Positions 16,336-25,747 are shown, counted from the stretch's first letter. The stretch is 64,000 nucleotides of DNA from Actinokineospora baliensis (GCF_016907695.1 NZ_JAFBCK010000001.1:7490001-7554000), one strand, 5' to 3'. Notes: generated by a model not told the origin, from the sequence alone. Translations and numbers: made by a program.

Positions 16336-17487
16336 CTAGTGGGCGCTGAAGCGGTAGACCGTCTCCCCGTCCAGCAGTTCACGGAGACGCGCGGCGCGGG
16401 TTGGCCAGGTCCAGGCCTTCTCCATCCACTGCCGTCCGGCTGCGCCCATCTGGGCGGCTTCCTCCGGATTGGACAGCAGGTGGGCGATGCGGTCGGCGAT
16501 GTCCGACACCGCGCGGCCGTCGACCACGTGGCCGGTTTTGCCGTCCAGCACGGTTTCTGGCGCGCCGCCGGAGTTGCCGACGATGACGGGGAGGCCGGTC
16601 GCGGCTGCTTCTAGGAAGACGATACCGAGGGCTTCGACGTCCAGCCCCTTGCCGTGGGTGCGGCACGGCATGGCGAAGACGTCGCCAGCGGCGTAGTGGG
16701 CGGGGAGTTCTTCCCACGACACCGAGCCGGTGAACACTACGTGGTCGGTCACGCCAGCTTGTGCGGCAAGGCTTTCCAGCCGGGGGCGGTAAGGGCCGCC
16801 GCCGACCAACAGGAGGGCCGCGTCTGGCACCTGTGCGCGGATGGCGGTAAGAGCGCGGATCAACACGTCCTGACCCTTGCGGGGCATCAACCGCGACACA
16901 CACACCACAACCGGCCGGTCGCCCAATCCGTACCGCGCGCGAATCTCAGCGCGAGCAGCGGCATCCGGCCTATAGAGGTCAGTGTCCACACCAGACGGAA
17001 GAAGCTCCAACGCCGCCTGAGGGCCGAAAGCGGCCGAGAAGCGGGCTCGCGTGTAGCGGCTCACATAGGTCACGACGTCTGTCGTTTCGCCGATGCGGCG
17101 GATGGCCTGTCGTGCGCCGGGCAGCATCGACCACCCCACTTCGTGGCCGTGTGTGCTCGCCACAACGCGATGAGCGCCTGCCTTACGCAAGACGGGCGCG
17201 AGCAGCGCCAATGGAGCGGCAGCACCGAACCACGCCGAGTCGCAGCCTTCCGCGCGGAGGATCTCCCGGGCGCGGCGGGCCACCGCGGGGGTGGGCACCA
17301 TCAGCTTGCCGGGGTGGCGCACGACCGTGAACGGCTGGGCGGCGTCGAAGGCCTCGGCGCCGGGCCACGCGGGCGCGTAGACGACCAACTCCTGCCCGGG
17401 CAGCCACTTGGCGAACGAGTGCAGGTAGGTCTGGATACCCCCCGGACGCGGGGGGAAGTCGTTGGTGACCAGGAGGGTCTTGCGCAC
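16336..17487 (-). CDS. pimB: GDP-mannose-dependent phosphatidylinositol-monomannoside mannosyltransferase (PimB-type)
   Basis: A GT-B, GT4-family glycosyltransferase of 383 residues acting in PIM/lipomannan synthesis at the inner membrane. Motifs: N-terminal TNDFPPRPGGIQTYLHSFA, acceptor-side THGHEVGW, the second-domain VSRLMPRKGQDVLIRAL, and the nucleotide-sugar motif EALGIVFLEAAATGLPVI (E-x7-E). This N-terminus and the position beside the acyl-CoA ligase match mycobacterial PimB' (Rv2188c). GTG 17487 is the start. The HExxH protein at 17507 is the next gene upstream, 19 bp away, so they are probably co-transcribed. Confidence 0.9.
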   Translation of the reverse strand: MRKTLLVTNDFPPRPGGIQTYLHSFAKWLPGQELVVYAPAWPGAEAFDAAQPFTVVRHPGKLMVPTPAVARRAREILRAEGCDSAWFGAAAPLALLAPVLRKAGAHRVVASTHGHEVGWSMLPGARQAIRRIGETTDVVTYVSRYTRARFSAAFGPQAALELLPSGVDTDLYRPDAAARAEIRARYGLGDRPVVVCVSRLMPRKGQDVLIRALTAIRAQVPDAALLLVGGGPYRPRLESLAAQAGVTDHVVFTGSVSWEELPAHYAAGDVFAMPCRTHGKGLDVEALGIVFLEAAATGLPVIVGNSGGAPETVLDGKTGHVVDGRAVSDIADRIAHLLSNPEEAAQMGAAGRQWMEKAWTWPTRAARLRELLDGETVYRFSAH

Positions 17488-17506
17488 TGCTCCAACCTAG
17501 ACCCGG

Positions 17507-18871
17507 TCAGCGCAGGGTCGCGCGCAGGTAGGACTGCCACTGCTTGAGCAGGCCCGCCCGGTCCAGCCCGATGACGCGGCGCAGCAGGTCGTCGGTGTCG
17601 CTGGCCGAGATGGGGCCCGCCCCCGCCAGCTCCCGGTACAGCTCGACCAGCTTGGCCTCGCCGTAGCGGTCGCCGAGGAACCGGGCGATCGACCAGGCCT
17701 GCTGGTAGGCCATGTCCAGCGCGCGGTCGCGGGCCCGGAAGTCGCGGTCCTCGGGCAGCGCGGTCGGCGGGCCGGACTCGCGGACCCGTTTGGCCAGGTC
17801 AGGGGCGCCTTGGGCGAGGGTGATGCCGCTGTCGCGGTAGCCGACGTAGTCGGCGAAGCCCTCCAGCAGCCACATCGGGGACCCGTCGACGGTGGCGGCG
17901 CGGGCGGCGACGTGGGTGATCTCGTGCCGGAGCACGACCCGCAGCGAGGTGACCGACAGCGCCCGCGCCCCGGTCGGACTGAGCACGACCCGCTGCCCGG
18001 TGGCGGTCTGCTTGGCGGTGTCGACCCGGTCGGCGATGGCCACCGCGACCACGGACTCGACCGGGAAGTCCGGTCCGACCAGGGCGCGCATCTCGGCCGG
18101 GCTGTCCGGCAGGATCAGCGCGACCTTCTGCGGCCACTGGTCGCCCCACACCTGGCTGACCGCGGCGACCGACGAGTCCAGCTCGCGCACCAGCCGGTCG
18201 ACCATGGGCTGGCTGCCCCGGTGGGCCACCACCACGCCGTTGGCGGTGGGGGTCACCACGCACGGCCCGAAGTCCCACGGCCCGCGCCAGCTGCGCCTGC
18301 CCAGGTCGGTCAGCGCCGAGTCCGACCGCAGGTACCAGGTGTCGCCGCGGCGGGCGAACAGGTAGCCCATCGGCCGGGTCGTGGGGGTCTGGTCGATGCC
18401 GCGCAGCGCGTACTTGAGCTCGACCGCGGGCGCCCACAGCTCGGCCGTCGGGTCCGCCGCGGGCGCGGGCAGGGTGGTCAGGTCGAGGGTGTCGTCCGGG
18501 CGCAGCAGGTAGGACCAGGTCTCCAGCGGGATGTCGGCGAGGTTGGCGAACAGGGCGCGCTGCTCGTCGAGGAACACCGGCTCGGCCAGCGGGTCCAGGG
18601 TGGCGACGAAGGCGGCCTCGTCCCGGTTGACCATCGACTCGGCGCGCTTGCGGAGCAGGTCGGTGACCGCCGACGAGCGCTCGGCCGCCGCGGTCCGCTC
18701 GGACTCCGTCGGCGGCGGGATCGCCCCCATCGGCTGGGCTTGACCCACCTGACCTGGGGGTTCGACCGGCGGCTGCGCGGGCAGGTTGGCCACGGCGAGC
18801 CCGGACAGCGCGAGCACGGCCACCGCCGCGCTCAACCACGCCCTCGCCCTCGCCCTGGTGGCCACCGGCAA
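17507..18871 (-). CDS. Exported gluzincin-like metallopeptidase
   Basis: A 454-residue protein with an N-terminal signal peptide or anchor (ARAWLSAAVAVLALSGLAVANL) and a Pro-rich linker. An uncharacterised domain (60-240) precedes a zinc peptidase domain with HEITH at 316-320 and a third ligand in WLLEGFADYVGYRD (Glu337), the gluzincin/peptidase MA arrangement. It acts outside the membrane. It precedes pimB in the same operon, an association seen in related actinomycetes, so a role in envelope assembly is plausible. Substrate unknown. Confidence 0.82.
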   Translation of the reverse strand: MPVATRARARAWLSAAVAVLALSGLAVANLPAQPPVEPPGQVGQAQPMGAIPPPTESERTAAAERSSAVTDLLRKRAESMVNRDEAAFVATLDPLAEPVFLDEQRALFANLADIPLETWSYLLRPDDTLDLTTLPAPAADPTAELWAPAVELKYALRGIDQTPTTRPMGYLFARRGDTWYLRSDSALTDLGRRSWRGPWDFGPCVVTPTANGVVVAHRGSQPMVDRLVRELDSSVAAVSQVWGDQWPQKVALILPDSPAEMRALVGPDFPVESVVAVAIADRVDTAKQTATGQRVVLSPTGARALSVTSLRVVLRHEITHVAARAATVDGSPMWLLEGFADYVGYRDSGITLAQGAPDLAKRVRESGPPTALPEDRDFRARDRALDMAYQQAWSIARFLGDRYGEAKLVELYRELAGAGPISASDTDDLLRRVIGLDRAGLLKQWQSYLRATLR

Positions 18872-18943
18872 ATCCTAGGGCCGCCCCGCCGCCCCGGCGA
18901 GCAGATACGGCCCAGCGCACACCCGGGCTCGCGGGAAAACGAA

Positions 18944-18975
18944 CGGCCCCGGGACCTGTCGTGGTCCCGGGGCCG
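18944..18975 (-). terminator. Strong hairpin terminator after the NlpC/P60 gene
   Basis: A perfect 13-bp GC-rich stem, 18944-18956 (cggccccgggacc) pairing with 18963-18975, around a 6-nt loop. It lies 20 bp beyond the stop of the minus-strand hydrolase and separates it from the peptidase gene. There is no long U tract, as usual in actinobacteria. Confidence 0.75.
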
Positions 18976-18995
18976 CCCGCGTGGTGCTGGGGTGA

Positions 18996-20051
18996 CTAGC
19001 CGACGATGCGCTTGGCACCGAGGTAGTCGCGCCCGCCTCCATCGATGGTGTCGGTCTTCACCGGGACACCGGAGGTGGAGGCGTGCACGATGCGACCGTC
19101 GCCGATGTACATCGCGACGTGGTGGATCGAGCTGGCGCTGCCGCCGTAGAACAGCAGGTCACCGGGCTGCAGTTCGCTGCGCGAGACCGACTTGCCGTAG
19201 CCGTACTGCGCGCGGCTGGAGTGCGGGAGGCTGACCCCCGCGGCGCGGTAGGCGTACAGGACCAGACCGGAGCAGTCGTAGCTGCCCGGGCCCTCGGCAC
19301 CCCACACGTAGGGCTTGCCGCGCTGGGCGAGGGCGACCTCCATGGCCTTGCCAGCGGCCCCGGGGGGCGCCAGGTAGACGCCGTCGTCCTTGGGGCCCTG
19401 CAGGTCGGTCTTCTCCTTCGCGGAGAGCCGGTTCTTGGCCGCCTCGACGGTCTTGATCTGCGCCTGCAGGTCGTCGCGGGTCTTGGTGACGTCCGCGGCG
19501 AGCTTCTCGGCGGCGGCCTTGGCCTCGGACGCGCGGCGCTGGCCGTCCTCGGCGAGCTTGCGCGCGTCGGCGGCGGTGTTCACCGCGCCGGTGTACTTGG
19601 CCAGCGCTTCCTGGTTGTCCTCGGCGAGCACGTTGAGCGCGGAGGCGCGCTCGAGGAAGTCATCCGGGGAGGAGCCGGTGAGCAGCGCGGAGATCTTGTT
19701 GAACCGGGCGCCCTGGAAGGAGGCGCTGGCCAGCAGGTCGACCTGGCCGCGGAACTGCTCCTCCAGCGCCAGCGCCTGCTTCTCGTTGGCGGCGGCGAGG
19801 GCGACGTCGTTGGTGGCCTTGTCGAACTCGACGCGCTTGGCCTCGAGGTCGGTCTGGGCCTTGAGCAGGTCCTCGTTGACCTTCTCGGCCTGCTTGCTCA
19901 GCTCCTGGTACTGCTTGAGCGCCTCGGACGCGGTGGTCGGCGGCGCGGGCGGCTGGGCGTAGGCGGGGGACGGCGAGAAAGCGACCACGGCGATGACGGC
20001 CGCGACCGTCATGGCGCCGCGCTTGGCACGTTTGAGTCGATGCGACGACAC
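18996..20051 (-). CDS. RipC-like NlpC/P60 peptidoglycan endopeptidase
   Basis: A secreted D-Glu-mDAP type endopeptidase that splits septal peptidoglycan. The 351-residue protein has a signal peptide (ends PAYAQ, about residue 32), a coiled-coil regulatory domain (40-220; QAEKVNEDLLKAQTDLEAKR), and an NlpC/P60 domain with Cys260 (YDCSGL), His311 (HHVAMYIGDG) and His323 (IVHAST). The coiled coil matches the FtsEX-activated RipC architecture. GTG 20051 lies 11 nt after gaaggag. A long structured leader, probably a c-di-AMP riboswitch, precedes it. It is followed by a strong terminator and so is monocistronic. Confidence 0.92.
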   Translation of the reverse strand: MSSHRLKRAKRGAMTVAAVIAVVAFSPSPAYAQPPAPPTTASEALKQYQELSKQAEKVNEDLLKAQTDLEAKRVEFDKATNDVALAAANEKQALALEEQFRGQVDLLASASFQGARFNKISALLTGSSPDDFLERASALNVLAEDNQEALAKYTGAVNTAADARKLAEDGQRRASEAKAAAEKLAADVTKTRDDLQAQIKTVEAAKNRLSAKEKTDLQGPKDDGVYLAPPGAAGKAMEVALAQRGKPYVWGAEGPGSYDCSGLVLYAYRAAGVSLPHSSRAQYGYGKSVSRSELQPGDLLFYGGSASSIHHVAMYIGDGRIVHASTSGVPVKTDTIDGGGRDYLGAKRIVG

Positions 20052-20059
20052 GTCGCGCG

Positions 20060-20330
20060 TACTCCTTCGTCTGTCGCACCGCCGACGGGGCGACCTGGCG
20101 GCCCGGCGCGCACGCGCACCGGGGGCCGCACGACCGGGTCGGCGCGTGCGTCACGGCCACAGCGACGTGGCCTGCACAGCGTGGCCGGAACAGCTAGGCC
20201 ACAACGCGCCCGATCGAGGAAGCCCCACCGTGGGGGAATCCGGTTCAGCCCGGGGAGGGGGCCGATTCGGCGGCGATCTCGCGTCGTCACCTCGGGGTGG
20301 TGACTGCGGGCCGCGAGATCTCGGACAGGT
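20060..20330 (-). ncRNA. Candidate ydaO-type cyclic-di-AMP riboswitch leader
   Basis: The leader of the NlpC/P60 gene on the minus strand contains, in order, gccgaatc, then cgggctgaaccgg, a ccccac..gtgggg hairpin running into gcttcctcg, then cccgtcggcgg and finally gaaggag just before the start. These blocks and their order resemble actinobacterial ydaO leaders, which control RipA/RpfA-type cell-wall hydrolases. The usual cagctaac block is not clearly found, so this is an inference from pattern and gene class. The 482-bp gap 20052-20533 otherwise holds no gene that I can support. Confidence 0.5.
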
Positions 20331-20533
20331 TACGAAAAGTGAGCCCACCCGTCCACCGGCCGGGGCGAAAAAGGCTTGCCGGTCGTCGGAAAACCCCAAC
20401 GGAGCAGTGCTGACTGCCGTCTGTGATGACGACAACAGTGCAGTTCACCCGCAGGTGGCGTCTGGGCGAAACCGTTCGGCGCGGGAAGCGACCACTCACC
20501 GCGCGCCGGATTCACCCCGGGCGTGTCGGTGGT

Positions 20534-20719
20534 TCAGGCGGACTTCTCGATCGGGATCAGCCGCAGCCTGGGCACCATGCCCGCACCGGCCAGCACGTCG
20601 ATGGCGGCGCGCTCGCGCTCGTCCAACTCGACGGTCGGCGGGGCGCCGAGCAGGACCGTGACCACGCAGTCGGTGCACGCGTCGCCTCGAACCTCGCAGG
20701 TGTCGCAGTCGATGATCAT
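20534..20719 (-). CDS. Small conserved four-cysteine protein
   Basis: A 61-residue protein beginning MIIDCDTCEVRGDACTDCVV: two CxxC pairs within 14 residues, a likely zinc or Fe-S knuckle, followed by a single helix (DERERAAIDVLAGAGMVPRL). ATG 20719 follows aagggga. It is conserved among actinomycetes next to NlpC/P60 genes as far as I recall, with no known function. It lies downstream of the VanY fusion gene, 117 bp after that gene's start region in the opposite order, and could belong to the same minus-strand transcript as the riboswitch gene only by read-through. Confidence 0.75.
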   Translation of the reverse strand: MIIDCDTCEVRGDACTDCVVTVLLGAPPTVELDERERAAIDVLAGAGMVPRLRLIPIEKSA

Positions 20720-20836
20720 GGTCCGTCCCCTTCCCGTTCCCCCGTGGTTGGCGATCAAGGACGAGATTAGGAGGGGGGACCGACAATGTCGCTCATCTGT
20801 TCGAGAAGTTACCCCGAACGAGTCGATCAATGGGCC

Positions 20837-22588
20837 TCAGCCCGCGACGTACTCCCAGTGCCACGGTTCTTCGCGGCCGCCTCCCTGGCGGGCCCAAAGC
20901 GGGTTCGACCAGCCGAACGAACCGGCGTTGGCGATCATCCACGCGTATTCGGCCGAACCGGCGGTCTGGACGCCGCCGCAGAGGTCGACCGCGAGTCCCC
21001 AACCGTGGTTGCTCGTTCCCGGGACAGCCGCCAATGCGGGCTTGACCGCATACAACTGGACCTGTGCGGTGTAGGTCCTATAGGAGTCCGTCACGCACAG
21101 CGGCCGCCCGAACGCGGCAGTAAACGCCGAGGACATCGCCTGGTAGCCCTGGGCCGCGTCGCACCGCAGGACATGGCTACCGACGCCTATAGGGCACAGC
21201 GCCGTGAGCGGGATCAGTCCGTTCGGGAAGCCGCCCCAGGCGCCTGGAGCCTCGCCCGCAGACCGCGCAGGCAGCTGTACGCCACCACATCGCCAGGTGA
21301 GGCCACCATCGGTCGCCTTGGGGGCCGCCACGGGCTCCCTGAACGCCAAGGACGGCCTGCCGAACCCGAGGACTGTGTCCACACCCGGTAGGTCCGTCAC
21401 GATCACACCGGCCAACCGGGCGTCGGCAACGAGCATGGTCTTCTCGTCCAACACGATCCCGACGCCCTGGGCTCCCAGGCGCGCGGGGCCGAGGAACACG
21501 ACATCTCCGGGGTGCGGGTCGGTAACGGGCATAAGAACCCCGAACTGCTCCCCCAAGCCGCCAGGCAGGGTTATGCCACCCGATGCATAGGCGGCGTGGA
21601 CGAGCCCATCACACGAGTACGCCGTAGGTCCCTGACCGCCCACGCCGGGCACGTAAGGCTTGCCAAGCGCCCCAACAGCCAGGGTCACCGCAGCGATCGT
21701 CTCAGCTGGCAATACCAGAAGCCGGTCGCCCCCAGCCACCGCCTGCGCCACTCCGGGCTGCCGTACGCCACCCGCCCCCACCAGCGGCAAGAGGCCCGCT
21801 GGCAACCGGTCCGGATCACGCAGTGCGGCAGCCTTCGGCAGGACGACCCCAGCAGCTGCGAGCTTGTCCGTGTAGGCCTTCCAGTTGGCCGCAGTAGTCG
21901 TATTGCGCTCTTGCTGTGCCTTCTGCAGCGCGACCACGGCAGCGTCTGTGTCTGCCAGCTGCCCCCGCAGCTCCGAGGACACCGCAGCCGCACGGTTGGA
22001 CGCGTCCGCACTACGGCGCTCCAGCTCGCCCTTACGGTCGGACGCCTCCCGCTGCGCGCCCAGAGCCTCACTCTCAGCCTGCGACGCCTCTCGCTGCCTC
22101 TCCACTGCCGCGCCTAGACGGGCGTCGAGGTCAGCCCGCAGCCGACCGATCAGCGAACTGCCGGTCAAGAAGTCGTCCGGGCCTCCTGCAGTGAGCAGAA
22201 CGTGCACGCCGCCCGGTACGCCAAGGGAGCCATAGAGCGCAGACGTGTAAGAGTCGACTTCGGCCTGCTGCGCGGCAACAACCCGATCAGCCTCTTCGCG
22301 ACGAGCAGTGGCCTCGCTCGCATGCGTAGTGGCCCGACCCAGCTCCTGCTCAGCGGTACGCGCGAGCTCACCCAGCCCGGTCAGCTCACGTTGGATGTCG
22401 GTGGCGGTCCGCTGCAACGCGGCGACCTTGGGATCGGCGAACGCCTCACCGGGGCGAGTGTCCGGCGCCGGGGTGCCCGGCGGAACACCGGCCTCGATCT
22501 GCGGGGGAACCGGTTGCGCGGACACGGGGCCGCTCAGCAGTGCTGTGACCAGCACCGCTGCCGCGCCCATCGCGATCGCCGACCGCAT
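20837..22588 (-). CDS. Cell-wall hydrolase: coiled coil, degenerate NlpC/P60, VanY D,D-carboxypeptidase
   Basis: A secreted 583-residue fusion. Signal peptide 1-24 (ends PVSAQP); coiled coil 50-235; NlpC/P60-like domain 295-415; VanY domain 465-583. The VanY zinc site is intact: SNHGWGLAVD (His528, Asp535) and EEPWHWEY (Glu574, His577), predicting cleavage of terminal D-Ala. In the NlpC/P60 domain the Cys is kept (YSCDGL, Cys326), but the catalytic His is Gly in QGVGIVLDE and the second His position is Ala in LVADA. It is therefore probably a binding or scaffold domain. The start overlaps no gene; the NYN gene's stop lies 6 bp upstream, so they are co-transcribed. Confidence 0.88.
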   Translation of the reverse strand: MRSAIAMGAAAVLVTALLSGPVSAQPVPPQIEAGVPPGTPAPDTRPGEAFADPKVAALQRTATDIQRELTGLGELARTAEQELGRATTHASEATARREEADRVVAAQQAEVDSYTSALYGSLGVPGGVHVLLTAGGPDDFLTGSSLIGRLRADLDARLGAAVERQREASQAESEALGAQREASDRKGELERRSADASNRAAAVSSELRGQLADTDAAVVALQKAQQERNTTTAANWKAYTDKLAAAGVVLPKAAALRDPDRLPAGLLPLVGAGGVRQPGVAQAVAGGDRLLVLPAETIAAVTLAVGALGKPYVPGVGGQGPTAYSCDGLVHAAYASGGITLPGGLGEQFGVLMPVTDPHPGDVVFLGPARLGAQGVGIVLDEKTMLVADARLAGVIVTDLPGVDTVLGFGRPSLAFREPVAAPKATDGGLTWRCGGVQLPARSAGEAPGAWGGFPNGLIPLTALCPIGVGSHVLRCDAAQGYQAMSSAFTAAFGRPLCVTDSYRTYTAQVQLYAVKPALAAVPGTSNHGWGLAVDLCGGVQTAGSAEYAWMIANAGSFGWSNPLWARQGGGREEPWHWEYVAG

Positions 22589-22594
22589 GGGTGC

Positions 22595-23947
22595 CTACAC
22601 GCGACCCAGCCTGGCCAACAGGACCGCGGAGGGCACCGGGTGCGCCCCGCGCCTGCGCACCGCGTCGGCCACGGCCCGGTCGGAGGTCACCACGACCACC
22701 GGCCTGCCCTCGGGCTCCGCGGTGACCAGGGCCTTGATCACGTCGTCCGCCAGCACACCGGGGTCGCTGAAGAGCACCCGCACCCCGCGCGGCGCCGTGA
22801 CCGGGACGGCCACCACTCCCGCCCCGTCGAACACCAGCGTCACCTCGGCCGAGGTGCGCGCGGCGAGCGAGGCGAGCTGGCGGACCAGCCGGTCGCGCTG
22901 GTCGGCCAGCGACAGCTCCGGGTAGCCGGTCTTGGTGACGTTGTAGCCGTCGACGACCACGTGCACAGCGGGCAGCGCCAACAGCCGGTCCAATGCCGCC
23001 GGGTCCTCGACCCGGCCGACGACGCCCTGCGCGGCCGTCGCACCCCGCACCAGGTCCGCCGGGCGGGGTCCGCCGCCGCCCAGGGCGAGCTCACGGCGGA
23101 GTCCGGTCACCGCGCCGTCGAGGGTGTCGACCAACAACGCCAGCCGGACCTCGTCGGCCTGGCGGGCCTCCCTGGCCGACTGGCGGGCGATCTCGGCGTC
23201 GGCCTCGGCGCGGGCGGCCCTGGCCCGCTCCTCCTTGGCCCGGTCGCGGTCGCGGTCGCGTTGCTCGGTGAGCGCCGCGACCTCGGCCCGGGCCTCGGCA
23301 CGCACCTGCTCAGCGGCGGCTTCAGCGGCCGCGGCGGCGTCCTTGGCCTCACGCAGCTTGGCGCCCTGCTCACGCAGTCGTTTGCGCAGCCGCTCCAGCT
23401 CGACCTCGCCCTCAGCGCGGACCCGGTCGGCCGCCCCGGTCGAGGACGACAGCTCGGTGCGGATGCGCTCCAGCTCCGTCTCGACCTTGCGCAACTTGGT
23501 CACCGCAGCGTCGCGCTCGGCGCGTAGTGAGGAGTCGGAGGCCCTACGCGACACCAGTTCCAGGTAGTGCACGGCGGTCTCCTCGCCGAGCAGCACCGCC
23601 GCGGTGGCTACCGCCACCGGGTCGTCCCCGCCCAGGTCGAGGGCAGCGGGCTTGTGGTCGCGGCACCACTGGACCACGGCGGTGCGGAACCCCGGCGCGT
23701 CGCGCAGGCCCGCGATCAGCGCGGCCCCGCCCAGCCGGGCCCGCTTGGCCGGGGCGAACCTCGACACCGCGCGCAGCGACTGCGGCACGTCGACCTTGGG
23801 CAGCGCCCCGACGGCCTCGGCGGCGAGCTCGGCGAGCCTGCCGCGGACCGGCTCAGGCAGCCCGGACCACTCCACGACCGGGCCCTGATCGTCCGATGTG
23901 GACGCTTCAGGCCCGTCGGGCGGGTCGGGCAGCGAGGACAGTGCCAT
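22595..23947 (-). CDS. NYN (YacP-like) domain protein with long coiled coil
   Basis: A 450-residue protein. Residues 1-140 form an uncharacterised domain (SGLPEPVRGRLAELAAEAVGAL...). Residues 140-265 are a highly charged coiled coil. Residues about 320-450 are a NYN/PIN-like domain (VHVVVDGYNVTKTGYPELSL, VTLVFDGAG, DDVIKALV, VVVTSDRAVADAVRRRGA) with the acidic residues of a metal-dependent RNase. A role in RNA processing or decay is inferred from the family. It is the first gene of the transcript with the VanY fusion, and its start diverges from the DEDD nuclease gene 81 bp away. Confidence 0.87.
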   Translation of the reverse strand: MALSSLPDPPDGPEASTSDDQGPVVEWSGLPEPVRGRLAELAAEAVGALPKVDVPQSLRAVSRFAPAKRARLGGAALIAGLRDAPGFRTAVVQWCRDHKPAALDLGGDDPVAVATAAVLLGEETAVHYLELVSRRASDSSLRAERDAAVTKLRKVETELERIRTELSSSTGAADRVRAEGEVELERLRKRLREQGAKLREAKDAAAAAEAAAEQVRAEARAEVAALTEQRDRDRDRAKEERARAARAEADAEIARQSAREARQADEVRLALLVDTLDGAVTGLRRELALGGGGPRPADLVRGATAAQGVVGRVEDPAALDRLLALPAVHVVVDGYNVTKTGYPELSLADQRDRLVRQLASLAARTSAEVTLVFDGAGVVAVPVTAPRGVRVLFSDPGVLADDVIKALVTAEPEGRPVVVVTSDRAVADAVRRRGAHPVPSAVLLARLGRV

Positions 23948-24028
23948 CCCTTAAGGCTAGTCGTGCCGCCGCGCGGCGCAGCGCCGGTGGGATCGGACTG
24001 TCGGTGGGGTGATCTAGCTTCGGTCGTG

Positions 24029-25747
24029 ATGACCACGCCGATGAGCACCCGGGCGCAACTGACCTTCGACGAGTTGGGCACCCCGCTGCGCGACACCACG
24101 TTCGTCGTCTTCGACCTGGAGACGACCGGGGGCAGCGCGGAGCAGGACGCGATCACCGAGTTCGGCGCGGTCAAGGTCCGCGGCGGCGAGGTGCTCGGCG
24201 AGTTCGCCACCCTGGTCGACCCCGGTCGGGGGATCCCGCCCGAGATCGTGGCGATCACCGGCATCACCGACGCCATGGTCTACACCGCGCCCCGGGTCGA
24301 GGAGGTGCTGCCCGCGTTCTTGGAGTTCGCGGCGGGCTCGGTGCTGGTCGCGCACAACGCCGGGTTCGACGTGGGGTTCATCAAGGCCGCCTGCCAGCGA
24401 TTGGGCTACCACTGGCCCAAGCCCGCGGTGGTGTGCACGGTGCGGTTGGGCAGGCGGGTGCTCACGCGTGAAGAGGCCCCGAGCTGCAAGCTGTCCGCGC
24501 TCGCGCAGTTGTTCCGTGCCTCAACGACGCCGATCCACCGGGCCCTGGCCGACGCCCGCGCCACCGTCGACGTGCTGCACGGGCTGCTAGAGCGGGTCGG
24601 GTCGCTCGGCGTGCAGTCACTGGAGGAACTGCTCGACTACATCCCCGAGGTCACCGCAGCGCAGCGGCGCAAGCGCACCTTGGCCGAGAACGTGCCGAAC
24701 GACCCGGGGGTGTACCTCTTCCGCGGTCCCTCGGACGAGGTCCTCTATGTCGGCACGGCGACCGACCTGCGGCGGCGGGTGCGGCAATACTTCACCGCGA
24801 GCGAGACCCGGCGTCGCTTGCGCGAGATGGTCGCTCTCGCCGAACGGGTGGACACGATCAGCTGCGCGCACCCGCTGGAAGCCGAGGTCCGCGAGCTGCG
24901 TCTTCTGTCGGCGCACAAGCCGCAGTACAACCGCCGGTCTAAGAACCCCCGACACGGCTGGTGGCTGGTCTTAACCGAAGAGGCGTTCCCCCGGTTGTCG
25001 CTGGTGCGCAAACCGCGCGACGGTGCGTTAGGCCCGTTCCGCGCGCGAGGGCACGCCGAGGAGGCCATGTCAGCGCTGCAAGAGGCCACCGGGGTGCGGC
25101 CGTGCACGCTGCGCATCCCGGTCGGTGGCGGCGAGGCCACGCCGTGCGCGCTCGCGGAGCTGGGCCGGTGCGCGGCGCCGTGCGTCGGCAGGCAGACCCC
25201 GGACGAGTACGCGCCCGCGGTCACATCAGTGGTGTCGCTGGTGGCTGGCCAGGAGTTGGCTCCGCTCAAGCGCCTACACCTGCGGCTGACCGAGTTGTCG
25301 GCGGCGCAGCGCTACGAGCAGGCCGGTGGCGAGCGGGACCGGATGCGGTCACTGATCCGCGCACTCGACCGCGGTCAGCGGCTGGCCGCCCTGGCCAGGG
25401 TCACCGAGCTCGTCGCCGCCCGCCCGGACGGCGCCGGGGGCTGGGAGTTCGCGGTGGTCCGACACGGGCGCTTGGCGTCCGCGGGGGTGGCGCGCCGGGG
25501 GGTGTCACCGATGCCGGTGGTGGAGGCCCTGGTCGCCGCAGCGGAGACGGTCATCCCCGCGGAGGGACCGTTGTTCGGCGCGCCAGCTGAGGAGGTAGGC
25601 GTGGTCCTGCGGTGGCTCGACAAACCGGGCACCCGGATGGTCCGCTGCTCCGAACCCTGGTCCGAACCCGCCCAAGCCGCCGCCAGCTGGCGCGGCTGGC
25701 TAGACCGCGCCGACCGCGCCCGCGCCTCAACACTGCCCCGCGACTGA
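24029..25747 (+). CDS. DEDD exonuclease fused to GIY-YIG (UvrC-like) nuclease
   Basis: A 572-residue fusion. Residues 22-190 are a DnaQ/PolC-type exonuclease: VVFDLETTGG (Asp29, Glu31), AHNAGFDVGF, and HRALADARAT. From about 220 comes a GIY-YIG domain (DPGVYLFRGPSDEVLYVGTATDLRRRVRQYF) followed by a UvrC-like middle region. UvrC's C-terminal RNase H and HhH parts are missing. From memory it corresponds to Rv2191. Such proteins are thought to act in DNA repair, cutting and trimming; this is inference. ATG 24029 is used (GTG 24026 is adjacent). The gene's 3' end is copied twice downstream. Confidence 0.88.
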   Translation: MTTPMSTRAQLTFDELGTPLRDTTFVVFDLETTGGSAEQDAITEFGAVKVRGGEVLGEFATLVDPGRGIPPEIVAITGITDAMVYTAPRVEEVLPAFLEFAAGSVLVAHNAGFDVGFIKAACQRLGYHWPKPAVVCTVRLGRRVLTREEAPSCKLSALAQLFRASTTPIHRALADARATVDVLHGLLERVGSLGVQSLEELLDYIPEVTAAQRRKRTLAENVPNDPGVYLFRGPSDEVLYVGTATDLRRRVRQYFTASETRRRLREMVALAERVDTISCAHPLEAEVRELRLLSAHKPQYNRRSKNPRHGWWLVLTEEAFPRLSLVRKPRDGALGPFRARGHAEEAMSALQEATGVRPCTLRIPVGGGEATPCALAELGRCAAPCVGRQTPDEYAPAVTSVVSLVAGQELAPLKRLHLRLTELSAAQRYEQAGGERDRMRSLIRALDRGQRLAALARVTELVAARPDGAGGWEFAVVRHGRLASAGVARRGVSPMPVVEALVAAAETVIPAEGPLFGAPAEEVGVVLRWLDKPGTRMVRCSEPWSEPAQAAASWRGWLDRADRARASTLPRD

